From: Stenomitos frigidus_A | Lineage (GTDB): Bacteria; Cyanobacteriota; Cyanobacteriia; Leptolyngbyales; Leptolyngbyaceae | DNA: 64,000 nt | Assembly (NCBI RefSeq): GCF_963877135.1 | Contig: NZ_CAWNSW010000001.1 | Coordinates: 1 to 64,000, forward strand | Reading direction: 5' to 3' | In this document: positions 17,167 to 24,890 of the stretch, piece by piece | Position numbering within the stretch: position 1 is the stretch's first letter | How the letters are laid out: each line of letters starts with the position of its first letter | Program-made: the position numbers and the translations under genes | The notes under the pieces: model-generated | Told to the model about the DNA's origin: nothing | Databases searched by the model: none | Seen by the model: only the letters and a program-made list of their open reading frames with translations

Positions 17167-17760
17167 TTACCTTGCCAATTCAGTTGTCACTTCATTCACC
17201 TGACGACGTTTCAGGTCAAGCGTTTGTGTGCGTGGCAACAAGTCAAAGACTTCGCGAAACTTGGTATCGAGCGTTTCAAACGGAATCGTACCTGCTTCGT
17301 TGAGCACAATCTTCCCAGACGCATCAAACAGTACTGTTTGTGGTACTACACCTTTGTAATAGTATCCAGCCTCTGTTGGAGCGTAGGTCGTCTTTGGCGG
17401 AAGGCCATCCAGTCGCACTGGTAACAGATCCGCTGCTCGCCCGTAATAGGCTTGTACTTGAGAAACCACGGCGGAGTATGCCTTACAATCGCTGCTGTCA
17501 TCAATATAAAGCACTAAAAGTGTTGGCCGATCGCGCTTCAGTGCTTCTGCCAGCGTAAATTTCGGTGGTACCAGCGACCCATTGCCTGCATAAAGGGTAA
17601 AAATTTCGCCATCAAACCGATCGTCCTTAAGACCGGCTAAGGCTGGGGACGCTCCCCATAAAACCAGACAGCTAACCATCGCTAGCAGCAACCACGATCG
17701 CCCTAAACGTTTCTGCCATCGAGCGAGGCTTTGAATACCCGCGAGCACCAAATCTGACAT
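17167..17760 (-). CDS. Thylakoid thioredoxin-like protein without CxxC
   Basis: From the ATG at 17760 the protein has ~197 residues. It has a hydrophobic leader (RSWLLLAMVSCLVLWGASPALAG), then a thioredoxin-fold pattern (RPTLLVLYIDDSSDCKAYSA, VPQTVLFDASGKIV). The usual CxxC site reads DSSDCK, with only one cysteine, so a disulfide reductase role is doubtful. It resembles the conserved cyanobacterial thylakoid-associated thioredoxin-fold proteins. Starts at 17781 or 17826 are possible but add no conserved sequence. Confidence 0.7.
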   Translation of the reverse strand: MSDLVLAGIQSLARWQKRLGRSWLLLAMVSCLVLWGASPALAGLKDDRFDGEIFTLYAGNGSLVPPKFTLAEALKRDRPTLLVLYIDDSSDCKAYSAVVSQVQAYYGRAADLLPVRLDGLPPKTTYAPTEAGYYYKGVVPQTVLFDASGKIVLNEAGTIPFETLDTKFREVFDLLPRTQTLDLKRRQVNEVTTELAR

Positions 17761-17826
17761 GTGCAACTGCAAAACTCTCATAAACCCCGGCACTGCGATA
17801 ACGTTTCTCTCCCCATTCTCTAGCAA

Positions 17827-18270
17827 GCGAGGACAGAGGGGAAGGGGAGAGGCGTGAGGAGTGAGGGGTGAGGGGTGAGGGGTAAGAGTGATAAGGCCGC
17901 AGACAGAGGGCTGAGGGTAAGGCCTGTCCTGAACTCAAAACTTTCCAGCGTAGCGGTGCAAAGCGCTACTCCCCACTTTTTCCCTCCTAACTTCCTGCCC
18001 CCGAAACCAAAGCAAAGTTGTAGCGAGTTTGGATTAGCGTGTGATACAACTGTATGTAAGTAGCAACGCCTACTAATATGATCCTGAGTGAGTTTTTGGG
18101 AGTACAAGCTCTGGCAGGATAGCGTTGTTAGTTGATCAAGTCGTTCTTAGAACCTTGAGTAGTCTTTTGGTTTGAAATTCTAGGCACTTTAGCAGACCAG
18201 TCTTTGATAGCATCAAAATCTGGCATGGTACAGGCAGCTAGGTCAAGTATGTGAGTCGAGAGCATTTAGT
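17827..18270. other. Gap with heptameric tandem repeats ahead of the fur-like gene
   Basis: 17852-17887 holds degenerate 7-mers of the GTGAGGG/GTGAGGA type. The same class occurs at 11854-11880. Beyond that the gap is AT-rich and should contain the promoter of the Fur-family gene at 18271. No further gene is visible. Confidence 0.6.
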
Positions 18271-18717
18271 ATGCAGAATGATGTGGTAACAACAAAACCA
18301 ATTCGATCGCTGGAAGATGCCTTAGACCGTTGTCAGGCGTTGGGAATGCGATTGAGTCGTCAGCGCCGCTTCATTCTTGAACTGCTGTGGCAAGAACAAG
18401 AGCATCTAGCTGCAAGGGAAATCTACAACCGTCTCAATCGCCAGGGCAAGGAAATTGGTCATACGTCGGTTTACCAAAATCTTGAAGCGCTTTCTGACCA
18501 CGGCATTATTGAATGTGTTGAGCGCTCAGATGGACGGCTCTATGGCAATATTAGCGATTCACATAGCCATGTGAACTGTCTCGATACAGAGCAGATTTTA
18601 GACGTTCACATTGAGTTGCCTGCAGCGCTATTGGCACAAATTGAAGAGCAAACGGGCGTTCGCATTACTGATTACCATATTGATTTCTACGGCTATCGCA
18701 ACGCGCCAGAGCAATAG
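18271..18717 (+). CDS. Fur-family transcriptional regulator lacking CxxC motifs
   Basis: This 148-residue protein has the winged helix of Fur (LSRQRRFILELLWQEQEHLA, REIYNRLNRQGKEIGHTSVY, QNLEALSDHGIIECVE) and the dimer domain with HSHVNCLDTEQILDV. The structural-zinc CxxC pairs of classic Fur/Zur are missing; only isolated cysteines are present. From memory it looks closest to the FurC type described in Anabaena (linked to peroxide response), but I cannot separate FurC/PerR from other paralogs with certainty. It is monocistronic. Confidence 0.85.
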   Translation: MQNDVVTTKPIRSLEDALDRCQALGMRLSRQRRFILELLWQEQEHLAAREIYNRLNRQGKEIGHTSVYQNLEALSDHGIIECVERSDGRLYGNISDSHSHVNCLDTEQILDVHIELPAALLAQIEEQTGVRITDYHIDFYGYRNAPEQ

Positions 18718-18753
18718 CAAGAAGCCATCCGCGAGGACTGCTCAAAGATTCTC

Positions 18754-19983
18754 TTAGTCGCTATACCAAATGGCTTCGATCGCGCTTGCAAGCTGCATCT
18801 CCGATCCTCCCTTCTCTAACAACACAGTAACGTGTCCCAATTTTCGTCCCAGACGTGATTCCATCTTGCCGTACCAATGCAGGTGTGCGTTTGGGATCGC
18901 TGTCAACCGTTGCCGCTTTTCCTGGTAGTCGCTGTGGGAGTCCTCATAACCCAAGAGATTCACCATCACGGCTCCAGAAGCGGTCATTGCCGGACTACCT
19001 AATGGCAACCCCGTAACCGCTCGCAACTGTTGTTCAAATTGAGATGTTTCGCAGGCATCTAGCGTGAAGTGTCCAGAGTTGTGAGTGCGCGGGGCAATCT
19101 CGTTGACCAGTACCTTGCCGTCAGCCGTCAGAAACAGTTCGATGCCAAATAAGCCAACCACATCCAGACTGCTGAGTAAGGTCTGCGCGATCGCCTCCAC
19201 GTCTGCCGCGATCGCCGCACTCACCGCTGCTGGTGCAAACACCCGCCGACAGACCTGATGTTCCTGCTGCGTTTCGACAATCGGGTAAACTACAATGTCG
19301 CCATTGCTAGACCGAGCAGCGATCGCTGCTAACTCGCGCTCAAAGGGCACAAATTCTTCCACTAACAGTGGGGCATGTCCCAACCGACTCAGCGTTTCGT
19401 CTAATGCTTGAGCATCTTTGATAATAAACGTTCCCTGACCGTCATAGCCATGCCGTCTGGTTTTGAGGACGATCGGGAATGAAGGTGCCGGGTGTAAAGC
19501 CTCCGGCATCGCTGAGTGCTCTGCACTCGCTTCGCAAACGCTAAGGGTGATGGGTAAAGTTTCTTGTGTATCTCCCTTGCTTCTGCCTACACCTACCTGC
19601 CACCCCAACTCTTCCCAAGTGGCAAACCGAGGCGTCGGCAACCCCAACTCTCGCAAATAGCAACGCTGGTGATACTTATCCAGTAAGGGTTTGAGTGCAT
19701 CCAGTCCAGGGCGAAAGCAAACTCCCTGTTTTGCGAGCTCTAACAGTGCCTCCAGGTTGACGAACTCATTTTCAAAGGTGATGACATCGCACAAGGCCGC
19801 TAATTCTGCGGTTGCAGTGGCGTCATCGATCGTTGCCAGAATGGTCTTTGCTGCAATGCTCACTGCTGGGTCGTCGCAGGATGGAGTTTGCACGAGCAGT
19901 TCGATACCCAATTTTTCTGCTGCCCCTGCCATCATCCAGGCAAGCTGCCCACCGCCAATCACACCCACCCGCTTCATCACCAT
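18754..19983 (-). CDS. purK: 5-(carboxyamino)imidazole ribonucleotide synthase
   Basis: PurK makes N5-CAIR from AIR, ATP and bicarbonate in purine synthesis. The ATP-grasp protein begins KRVGVIGGGQLAWMMAGAAE and has FPIVLKTRRHGYDGQGTFI, VEEFVPFERELA, ELFLTADGKVLVNEIAPRTH and NSGHFTLDACETSQFEQQLR. At 409 residues it is longer than usual. Part of the excess is an insert of ~40 residues between TWEELGWQ and SFPIVLK with odd composition. The ATG at 19983 follows GGGAG at a good distance. It runs just downstream of the lumenal pentapeptide gene. Confidence 0.95.
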   Translation of the reverse strand: MVMKRVGVIGGGQLAWMMAGAAEKLGIELLVQTPSCDDPAVSIAAKTILATIDDATATAELAALCDVITFENEFVNLEALLELAKQGVCFRPGLDALKPLLDKYHQRCYLRELGLPTPRFATWEELGWQVGVGRSKGDTQETLPITLSVCEASAEHSAMPEALHPAPSFPIVLKTRRHGYDGQGTFIIKDAQALDETLSRLGHAPLLVEEFVPFERELAAIAARSSNGDIVVYPIVETQQEHQVCRRVFAPAAVSAAIAADVEAIAQTLLSSLDVVGLFGIELFLTADGKVLVNEIAPRTHNSGHFTLDACETSQFEQQLRAVTGLPLGSPAMTASGAVMVNLLGYEDSHSDYQEKRQRLTAIPNAHLHWYGKMESRLGRKLGHVTVLLEKGGSEMQLASAIEAIWYSD

Positions 19984-20033
19984 TTGTCGTCTCCCTGCAA
20001 ATCCATCAACTACTCCCGACGCTCCCCCCTCCC

Positions 20034-20552
20034 TCAACGACATCCCAACGACTCTCGCGTCTCCACACCTGTTTTTGAGTTCACTCCACTTGCCAGTTGG
20101 CACAACTCCCGAATCTGGACCCGATCTAAAATAGCATCGCTGAAATCGGTGCCAGTAATATTCACGCCATCAAAAACGGTACGGAGCATCATCGTATTCA
20201 CTAAAACAGCGTCGCTGAGATCAACGCGAGACAGCTTCACTTGATCCAGCATGGCCTGGGTTAAGTCAGCACCGTGCAGATTCGTTTCCGTCATCGTTGA
20301 AGCGCTAAAGACCGCACCTGCTAGATCCGCATTAGCAAAATTGGTGCGGTTGAGATTGGCGTTTGAAAACTCTGCTACACGCAGCGATTGCCCGGAGAAA
20401 TCTTTGCCCGCTAGCTCAGCATTGCTATAAGATGGCGGCGGCGCATATTGGGAGGAGTATTTAGTCCCTGTCGCTGCCTGTGCTTGACCCGGAAGCACGC
20501 CCAAAAAAAGCAACAGCGCAAACAATGTGGCGAAAAAGCGACTCATCAGCAT
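20034..20552 (-). CDS. Lumenal pentapeptide-repeat protein, paralog of 11904-12407
   Basis: This 172-residue protein has a signal peptide (MSRFFATLFALLLFLGVLPG, cleavage near AQA-AT) and pentapeptide repeats (ANLNRTNFANADLAGAVF, TNLHGADLTQAMLDQVKL, VDLSDAVLV). It ends LASGVNSKTGVETRESLGCR. The end matches the protein at 11904-12407, pointing to an older duplication. It is likely a thylakoid-lumen protein of unknown role. It lies 51 bp upstream of purK in the same direction, so co-transcription is possible. Confidence 0.83.
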   Translation of the reverse strand: MLMSRFFATLFALLLFLGVLPGQAQAATGTKYSSQYAPPPSYSNAELAGKDFSGQSLRVAEFSNANLNRTNFANADLAGAVFSASTMTETNLHGADLTQAMLDQVKLSRVDLSDAVLVNTMMLRTVFDGVNITGTDFSDAILDRVQIRELCQLASGVNSKTGVETRESLGCR

Positions 20553-20737
20553 CTGTCACCGTATGGAAACTACATTTTTCAGTGTAGTCAGAAGTGGAGA
20601 TGCTAGCGCGCCTGCGTCAATCGCAGACAGCGTATTCCTTGGTTAAGGTGTGCTCGGTTAAAGTGTTCTCGATCGTGGTTGCCGTAGGTTAGATTGCGCT
20701 GTAAGCAGCAACGTTTAAGCGCTTGAAGCGGTAACCC

Positions 20738-21141
20738 ATGATGCAGTCTCAGCGGTCTCAGCCAGTTTTGTGGGCGCAGGTGATGGGGTTGGCAGCGGTG
20801 CAAGGTGCGATCACTCTTACCTGGGTTGTTTACAATCTCTACCTGCCACAACTTCTGGGTCAGCTTGGTTTGCCCCAGACAATAGGTGTGAGCTTGCTAA
20901 TCGTTGAGAGTTTGCTGGCGATCGTGCTGGAACCGTTAATGGGCAGCGGGTCTGACGGAATTGTCTGATAGGGATGCTGCCGGGTGGCGTGATCGCCCTC
21001 ACCCTGCTTCTGGGTGCAGCGTTTACCGCGTTCTTTGGGCAGTTGGGCCTACTCAGTCTACTGACCTTGCGCTTGACCCGTCAGATACGACGAGCTGGCG
21101 CATCAGAAACAAAAGCACTGCTAGCAGCCAGCCGAAGCTAG
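20738..21141 (+). pseudogene. MFS transporter remnant with internal deletion
   Basis: The first frame (20738-20968) gives MFS-like TM1 and TM2 (AVQGAITLTWVVYNLYLPQL, SLLIVESLLAIVLEPLMGS). In another frame from ~20974 a transporter C-terminus appears (LPGGVIALTLLLGAAF, then LRLTRQIRRAGASETKALLA and a stop at 21141). Together they are ~130 residues against ~400 for the family, so roughly ten helices are deleted. It is not expected to transport anything. Confidence 0.75.
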
Positions 21142-21146
21142 TCCCC

Positions 21147-21186
21147 AAGGCTGGCGGCTAAAATCTAAACTTTAGCCGCCAGCCTT
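21147..21186. terminator. Hairpin between MFS remnant and sucD
   Basis: AAGGCTGGCGGCTAAA (21147-21162) pairs perfectly with TTTAGCCGCCAGCCTT (21171-21186) around an 8-nt loop. It lies between convergent reading frames and can serve sucD on the minus strand. Confidence 0.75.
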
Positions 21187-21199
21187 TAGCCTTTCTACC

Positions 21200-22105
21200 T
21201 CAGCCTTTTCTAGTTGGCAGCTTCAGCATCTTTTTAACCAGGTCAGGAATCTGCCAGGGGCGATCGGCAACAGGAATTTTTGCCCGTCGAAACGCATTAA
21301 TCTTACTGTCTGCTGTGCCCACTTCAGTGCCCGCTTCCGCCGTTTGAGAGTTGATGATTGCGCCAGCATGACCCATACGCCGGCCTTTAGGAGCGGTGCG
21401 CCCAGCGACATAGGCAATGACAGGCTTATCGATCGCTTCGGCAATGTAGTGAGCTGCCGCTTCTTCGCTATCGCCACCAATTTCGCCAACCAGCACGATG
21501 ATTTCAGTGCTTTCATCTTCGTCTAAGATTTGCAGCCACTGAGGGAACGATGACCCCACGATCGCGTCGCCGCCAATGCAAACGCCGATCGATTGGCCCA
21601 GCCCTGCTTGCGTCAACTCCAGGGCAATTTCGTAAGTCAACGTACCGCTGCGACTGATTAACCCGACGGGGCCAGGCGTATAGAACTCGCCCGGATGAAG
21701 ACCCAGTAACAGTTGACCGGGAACAATGAGACCGGGACTATTCGGACCAATCACCAATGTTTCGGTCGCTTCTGCCTTACGCAGCAGGCTCACCATATCT
21801 AGCGGCGGAATGCCCTCACTAATGAGCACAATCTGCCGCACGCCAGCCGCGATCGCCTCCAGCGCTGCATCCAACGCTGCGTAAGGTTGTACAAAGATCA
21901 CAGTTGAATCAACAGCGCCAACAACCGACAGCGCTTGCTCAACCATATCAAACACACGAATGCCTTGCTGAGTAGTGCCTCCATGCCCTGGGCTAACGCC
22001 TGCCACCACCTGGGTACCGTATGCCTGCATCAAGGGCGCGTATGTCGCACCGAGTGGTTCCGTAATGCCCTGTATCAGGACCTTGCTGTCTGGGGTGAAA
22101 TTCAT
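21200..22105 (-). CDS. sucD: Succinyl-CoA ligase alpha subunit
   Basis: From the ATG at 22105 this is ~301 residues. It has KVLIQGITEPLGATYAPLMQ (CoA-binding fold), VIGPNSPGLIVPGQ, GLISRSGTLTYEIALELTQ, IGGDAIVGSSFPQWLQIL and GRTAPKGRRMGHAGAII, with the phosphohistidine in GHAGAI. It forms succinyl-CoA ligase with SucC, which is not in the window, so the two subunits are unlinked here. Confidence 0.94.
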   Translation of the reverse strand: MNFTPDSKVLIQGITEPLGATYAPLMQAYGTQVVAGVSPGHGGTTQQGIRVFDMVEQALSVVGAVDSTVIFVQPYAALDAALEAIAAGVRQIVLISEGIPPLDMVSLLRKAEATETLVIGPNSPGLIVPGQLLLGLHPGEFYTPGPVGLISRSGTLTYEIALELTQAGLGQSIGVCIGGDAIVGSSFPQWLQILDEDESTEIIVLVGEIGGDSEEAAAHYIAEAIDKPVIAYVAGRTAPKGRRMGHAGAIINSQTAEAGTEVGTADSKINAFRRAKIPVADRPWQIPDLVKKMLKLPTRKG

Positions 22106-22491
22106 AACCGCTGATGATGGAGACGATCGCACCGTAAAAAACCTAATAGTATCTAGAATGCATGAGAAAAGCGAACTCTACTGCTATTCCAGTAACAGAA
22201 TGGGGCAATTCCCAAAACCGCAACCTGAAGTGAGAAGCCTACTACAGCTATGTTTCCCACAATCGGCATGAATTGGTAAAGAGTACAAAATTTAGTCTGA
22301 ACTCGTTATTCAGTGTGCACCCGTGACGTCATTGCTCGTCACCAGCGCCGTCTGTAAGCACTGATTGAGACACGTCAGGCGCATTGACATGGGGGACGGA
22401 ACACGATACATCATGGTTCAATCGTTAGATTATTTTTTCAAAATGTACCGTTTTCTCAACGTCCGTTTTATCGGCCTCAGGAGGGATGGAC
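22106..22491. promoter_or_regulatory. Divergent promoter region of sucD and sbtA
   Basis: No gene is visible. Near 22414-22430 the sequence TCAATCGTTAGATTA is a short imperfect inverted repeat of the kind bound by LysR regulators; carbon regulators CcmR/CmpR would be candidates for sbtA. The site assignment is weak. AGGAGGG at 22479-22485 is the sbtA ribosome site. Confidence 0.35.
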
Positions 22492-23460
22492 ATGGATACT
22501 AGCTTGATCCTATCCAACATCCTGAACCCACCCATTCTGTTTTTCTTTTTGGGGATGATAGCTGTTTTAGTCAAATCTGACCTGGAAATTCCCGCGCCAG
22601 TGCCGAAACTCTTTTCACTTTATCTGCTCTTAGCGATCGGCTTTAAAGGAGGCGTTGAGCTGATCAAAAGTGGAGTGACTCAAGAAGTCATTCTCACACT
22701 CCTCGCAGCGATGCTGATGGCTTGTGTTGTACCGCTGTACACCTTTTTTATTCTGAAGCTGAAGCTGGATACCTATGATGCCGCCGCGATCGCCGCCACC
22801 TATGGCTCGATCAGTGCAGTCACTTTTATCACGGCGAGTGCCTTTCTGACTGAACTTGGCATTGCCTTTGATGGCTATATGGTTGCAGCGCTGGCTTTGA
22901 TGGAGTCTCCAGCGATCATTGTGGGTCTGATCCTGGTCAATCTCTTTACAGTGGATGAAAAGCGAGAATTCGTCTGGTCTGAAGTACTGAAAGAAGCCTT
23001 CCTCAACAGTTCAGTCTTTCTGCTAGTGGGGAGCCTCCTCATTGGTGTTTTGACCGGAGAGCATGGTTGGCAAGTCCTGGAACCCTTCACGCAGGGTCTG
23101 TTCTACGGTGTTCTAACCTTCTTTTTGCTTGATATGGGACTAGTCGCCGCCAGAAGAATTAAAGACTTACAAAAAACCGGCCTTTTCCTCATCCTGTTTG
23201 CCATACTGATTCCTATACTCAATGCAGGCATCGGGTTGCTCATCGCTCGACTCATTCAGATGCCTCAGGGAAATGCACTCTTGTTCTCCGTCTTGTGTGC
23301 TAGCGCATCCTACATTGCTGTCCCTGCCGCGATGCGGATGACGGTGCCGGAAGCCAATCCCAGCCTCTACGTTTCGACGGCTCTGGCGGTGACATTCCCG
23401 TTCAACATCATTGTGGGGATTCCGCTTTATTTGTACGGAATTAACCTGTTGTGGAGGTAA
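22492..23460 (+). CDS. sbtA: Sodium-dependent bicarbonate transporter SbtA
   Basis: This 322-residue membrane protein reads MDTSLILSNILNPPILFFFL then LAIGFKGGVELIKSG, AAIAATYGSISAVTFITASA and LMESPAIIVGLILVNLF, and ends with MRMTVPEANPSLYVSTALAV. These are SbtA signatures, and ~10 helices are visible. SbtA imports bicarbonate with sodium across the plasma membrane as part of the CO2-concentrating mechanism. AGGAGGG directly abuts the first ATG (22486), so the ATG at 22492 with 6-nt spacing is the better start. sbtB follows 4 bp after the stop. Confidence 0.96.
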   Translation: MDTSLILSNILNPPILFFFLGMIAVLVKSDLEIPAPVPKLFSLYLLLAIGFKGGVELIKSGVTQEVILTLLAAMLMACVVPLYTFFILKLKLDTYDAAAIAATYGSISAVTFITASAFLTELGIAFDGYMVAALALMESPAIIVGLILVNLFTVDEKREFVWSEVLKEAFLNSSVFLLVGSLLIGVLTGEHGWQVLEPFTQGLFYGVLTFFLLDMGLVAARRIKDLQKTGLFLILFAILIPILNAGIGLLIARLIQMPQGNALLFSVLCASASYIAVPAAMRMTVPEANPSLYVSTALAVTFPFNIIVGIPLYLYGINLLWR

Positions 23461-23464
23461 GCGT

Positions 23465-23776
23465 ATGCATCTCGTTAAAAAAATAGAAATCATTGCTAAC
23501 TCTTTTGAGCTGGGTAAGATTTTGGATAGTTTAGACAAATCAGGTGTTCACGGTCATGCTGTCATTCGCAATGTGGCCGGGAAAGGGTTGCGAGAAGGCA
23601 GTGAAGATTTAGACACGACCATGCTCGATAATGTTTATATCATTGCGTTCTGTATGCCTGAGCATGTCAAAACGGTTGCCGAAAACGTGCGCCCCTTGCT
23701 CAATAAGTTTGGTGGCACCTGTTATATCTCAGATGTGATGGAGATTCGCTCTATCAAATGTGTGGCATCACTATAG
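23465..23776 (+). CDS. sbtB: PII-like regulator SbtB
   Basis: This 103-residue PII-like protein (LVKKIEIIANSFELGKILDS, GVHGHAVIRNVAGKGLREG, DNVYIIAFCMPEHVKTVAEN) is the known partner of SbtA. It senses adenyl nucleotides and gates bicarbonate uptake. GGAGG at the end of sbtA serves as its ribosome site; the genes are 4 bp apart and surely co-transcribed. It ends EIRSIKCVASL and lacks the C-terminal cysteine pair (CGPxGC-type loop) that I recall in Synechocystis SbtB, so that redox/hydrolysis feature appears to be missing. Confidence 0.93.
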   Translation: MHLVKKIEIIANSFELGKILDSLDKSGVHGHAVIRNVAGKGLREGSEDLDTTMLDNVYIIAFCMPEHVKTVAENVRPLLNKFGGTCYISDVMEIRSIKCVASL

Positions 23777-23916
23777 CGATGCCCAAGTTCGTGAGGGATG
23801 ACGACTTGGGACGTCTTTAGACGCTAGAAGTCAGAACGCAGAAGGGGCTGGTCATGCTGGCTCCTGGACTCTGATTGAGTCAACGCTACATTGCAATGGA
23901 GTGAAAATTGCCATCT

Positions 23917-24624
23917 ATGAGTTGCAGAAATGGTTTTATTGGTCGTCGTGAGTTGCTTAAGTTAGGCTCGATCGGAGCCGTTGGATTAGCAGCAAACCTG
24001 TGGCGCGTGAAGCAGGTTTATGCTGCAGAGCGATCGGTGATCGAGCCTCCACCCAATCCCGATCTGGCTCTGAAAAAATTAATGGCTGGCAACCAGCGCT
24101 TTGTGCAGCATCAGCCGCAATATCCCGATCAGTCTGCAAAACGGTTGCAGGAAGTGGCTCAGGCGCAGCATCCTTTTGCCACAATTTTGAGTTGTGCCGA
24201 CTCACGAGTCCCGGCTGAGATCGTGTTTGATCAAGGCATTGGTGATGTTTTTGATGTGCGGATTGCCGGAAATATTGCCACATCGGAAGCGATCGGCAGC
24301 ATTGAATATGCGGTCGCACTCTTAGGCACACCGCTGTTAATGGTGCTAGGGCATGAACGCTGTGGAGCCGTCACCGCTGCGGTTCAAAACGAGGCACTAC
24401 CGGGTGAAATGAGCACGTTTGTCAATGCTATTCTGCCAGCGGTCAAGCGGGTTGCTGATCAGCCGGGGGATGCCGTGAACAATGCCGTTGTGGCGAATGT
24501 GCAATACCAGCTTGAACAGCTGCAGCAATCGTCCCTCCTCAAGGAACGGTTACAATCCGGCAAACTGAAAATGGTGGGCGCTCGCTATGACCTGGATACA
24601 GGAACGGTGTCGATCATCGCTTAA
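23917..24624 (+). CDS. Exported beta-class carbonic anhydrase (EcaB-like)
   Basis: The protein has ~235 residues from the ATG at 23917. The N-terminus GRRELLKLGSIGAVGLAANL is a twin-arginine-like signal. The catalytic domain shows ATILSCADSRVPAEIVFDQG, the first zinc cysteine with the Asp-Arg dyad, and LMVLGHERCGAVTAAV with the His and Cys zinc ligands. Beta-CAs interconvert CO2 and bicarbonate. An exported enzyme next to sbtA-sbtB would feed or recapture inorganic carbon at the cell surface. A TTG at 23908 is an alternative start. Confidence 0.92.
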   Translation: MSCRNGFIGRRELLKLGSIGAVGLAANLWRVKQVYAAERSVIEPPPNPDLALKKLMAGNQRFVQHQPQYPDQSAKRLQEVAQAQHPFATILSCADSRVPAEIVFDQGIGDVFDVRIAGNIATSEAIGSIEYAVALLGTPLLMVLGHERCGAVTAAVQNEALPGEMSTFVNAILPAVKRVADQPGDAVNNAVVANVQYQLEQLQQSSLLKERLQSGKLKMVGARYDLDTGTVSIIA

Positions 24625-24752
24625 GACATACGCTGTTCCTTCAACTGCCATAGCTCGAACGTTCTACCACCGACTCCTTCGACCAGCATTCGGCTTGCCT
24701 CCGCCTGCTTTTCGATCGGTTAAAACGGCATCACGCACTGGGCGTTCCTTTA

Positions 24753-24880
24753 AAGAGATTTCTAGCAAATACAAGACCCGTAGGGGCAGATTTGACACCA
24801 ACGCGATCGGCGGGAGGCAAAGACGCTGGCAAAACCGTCCCTCTACCCAGCGGTACCTTTTTTCTCGGCAATCACCTAAG
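24753..24880. repeat. MITE-like dispersed repeat, copy 1 of 3
   Basis: It starts AAAGAGATTTCTAGCAAA and ends CGGCAATCACCTAA. It shares length and blocks (CCCGTAGGGGCAGATTTGA, CTGGCAAAACC, ACCTTTTTTCT) with copies at 35478 and 38396. This copy is the most diverged, and its right terminus has drifted. It fills the gap between the carbonic anhydrase and the PaaK-like gene. Confidence 0.85.
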
Positions 24881-24890
24881 TGATCAGACT

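Noticed and set aside
24792..24890. N-terminal extension of the PaaK-like protein
   Set aside because: The extension is translated MITE-like repeat; the ATG at 24891 begins the conserved protein.
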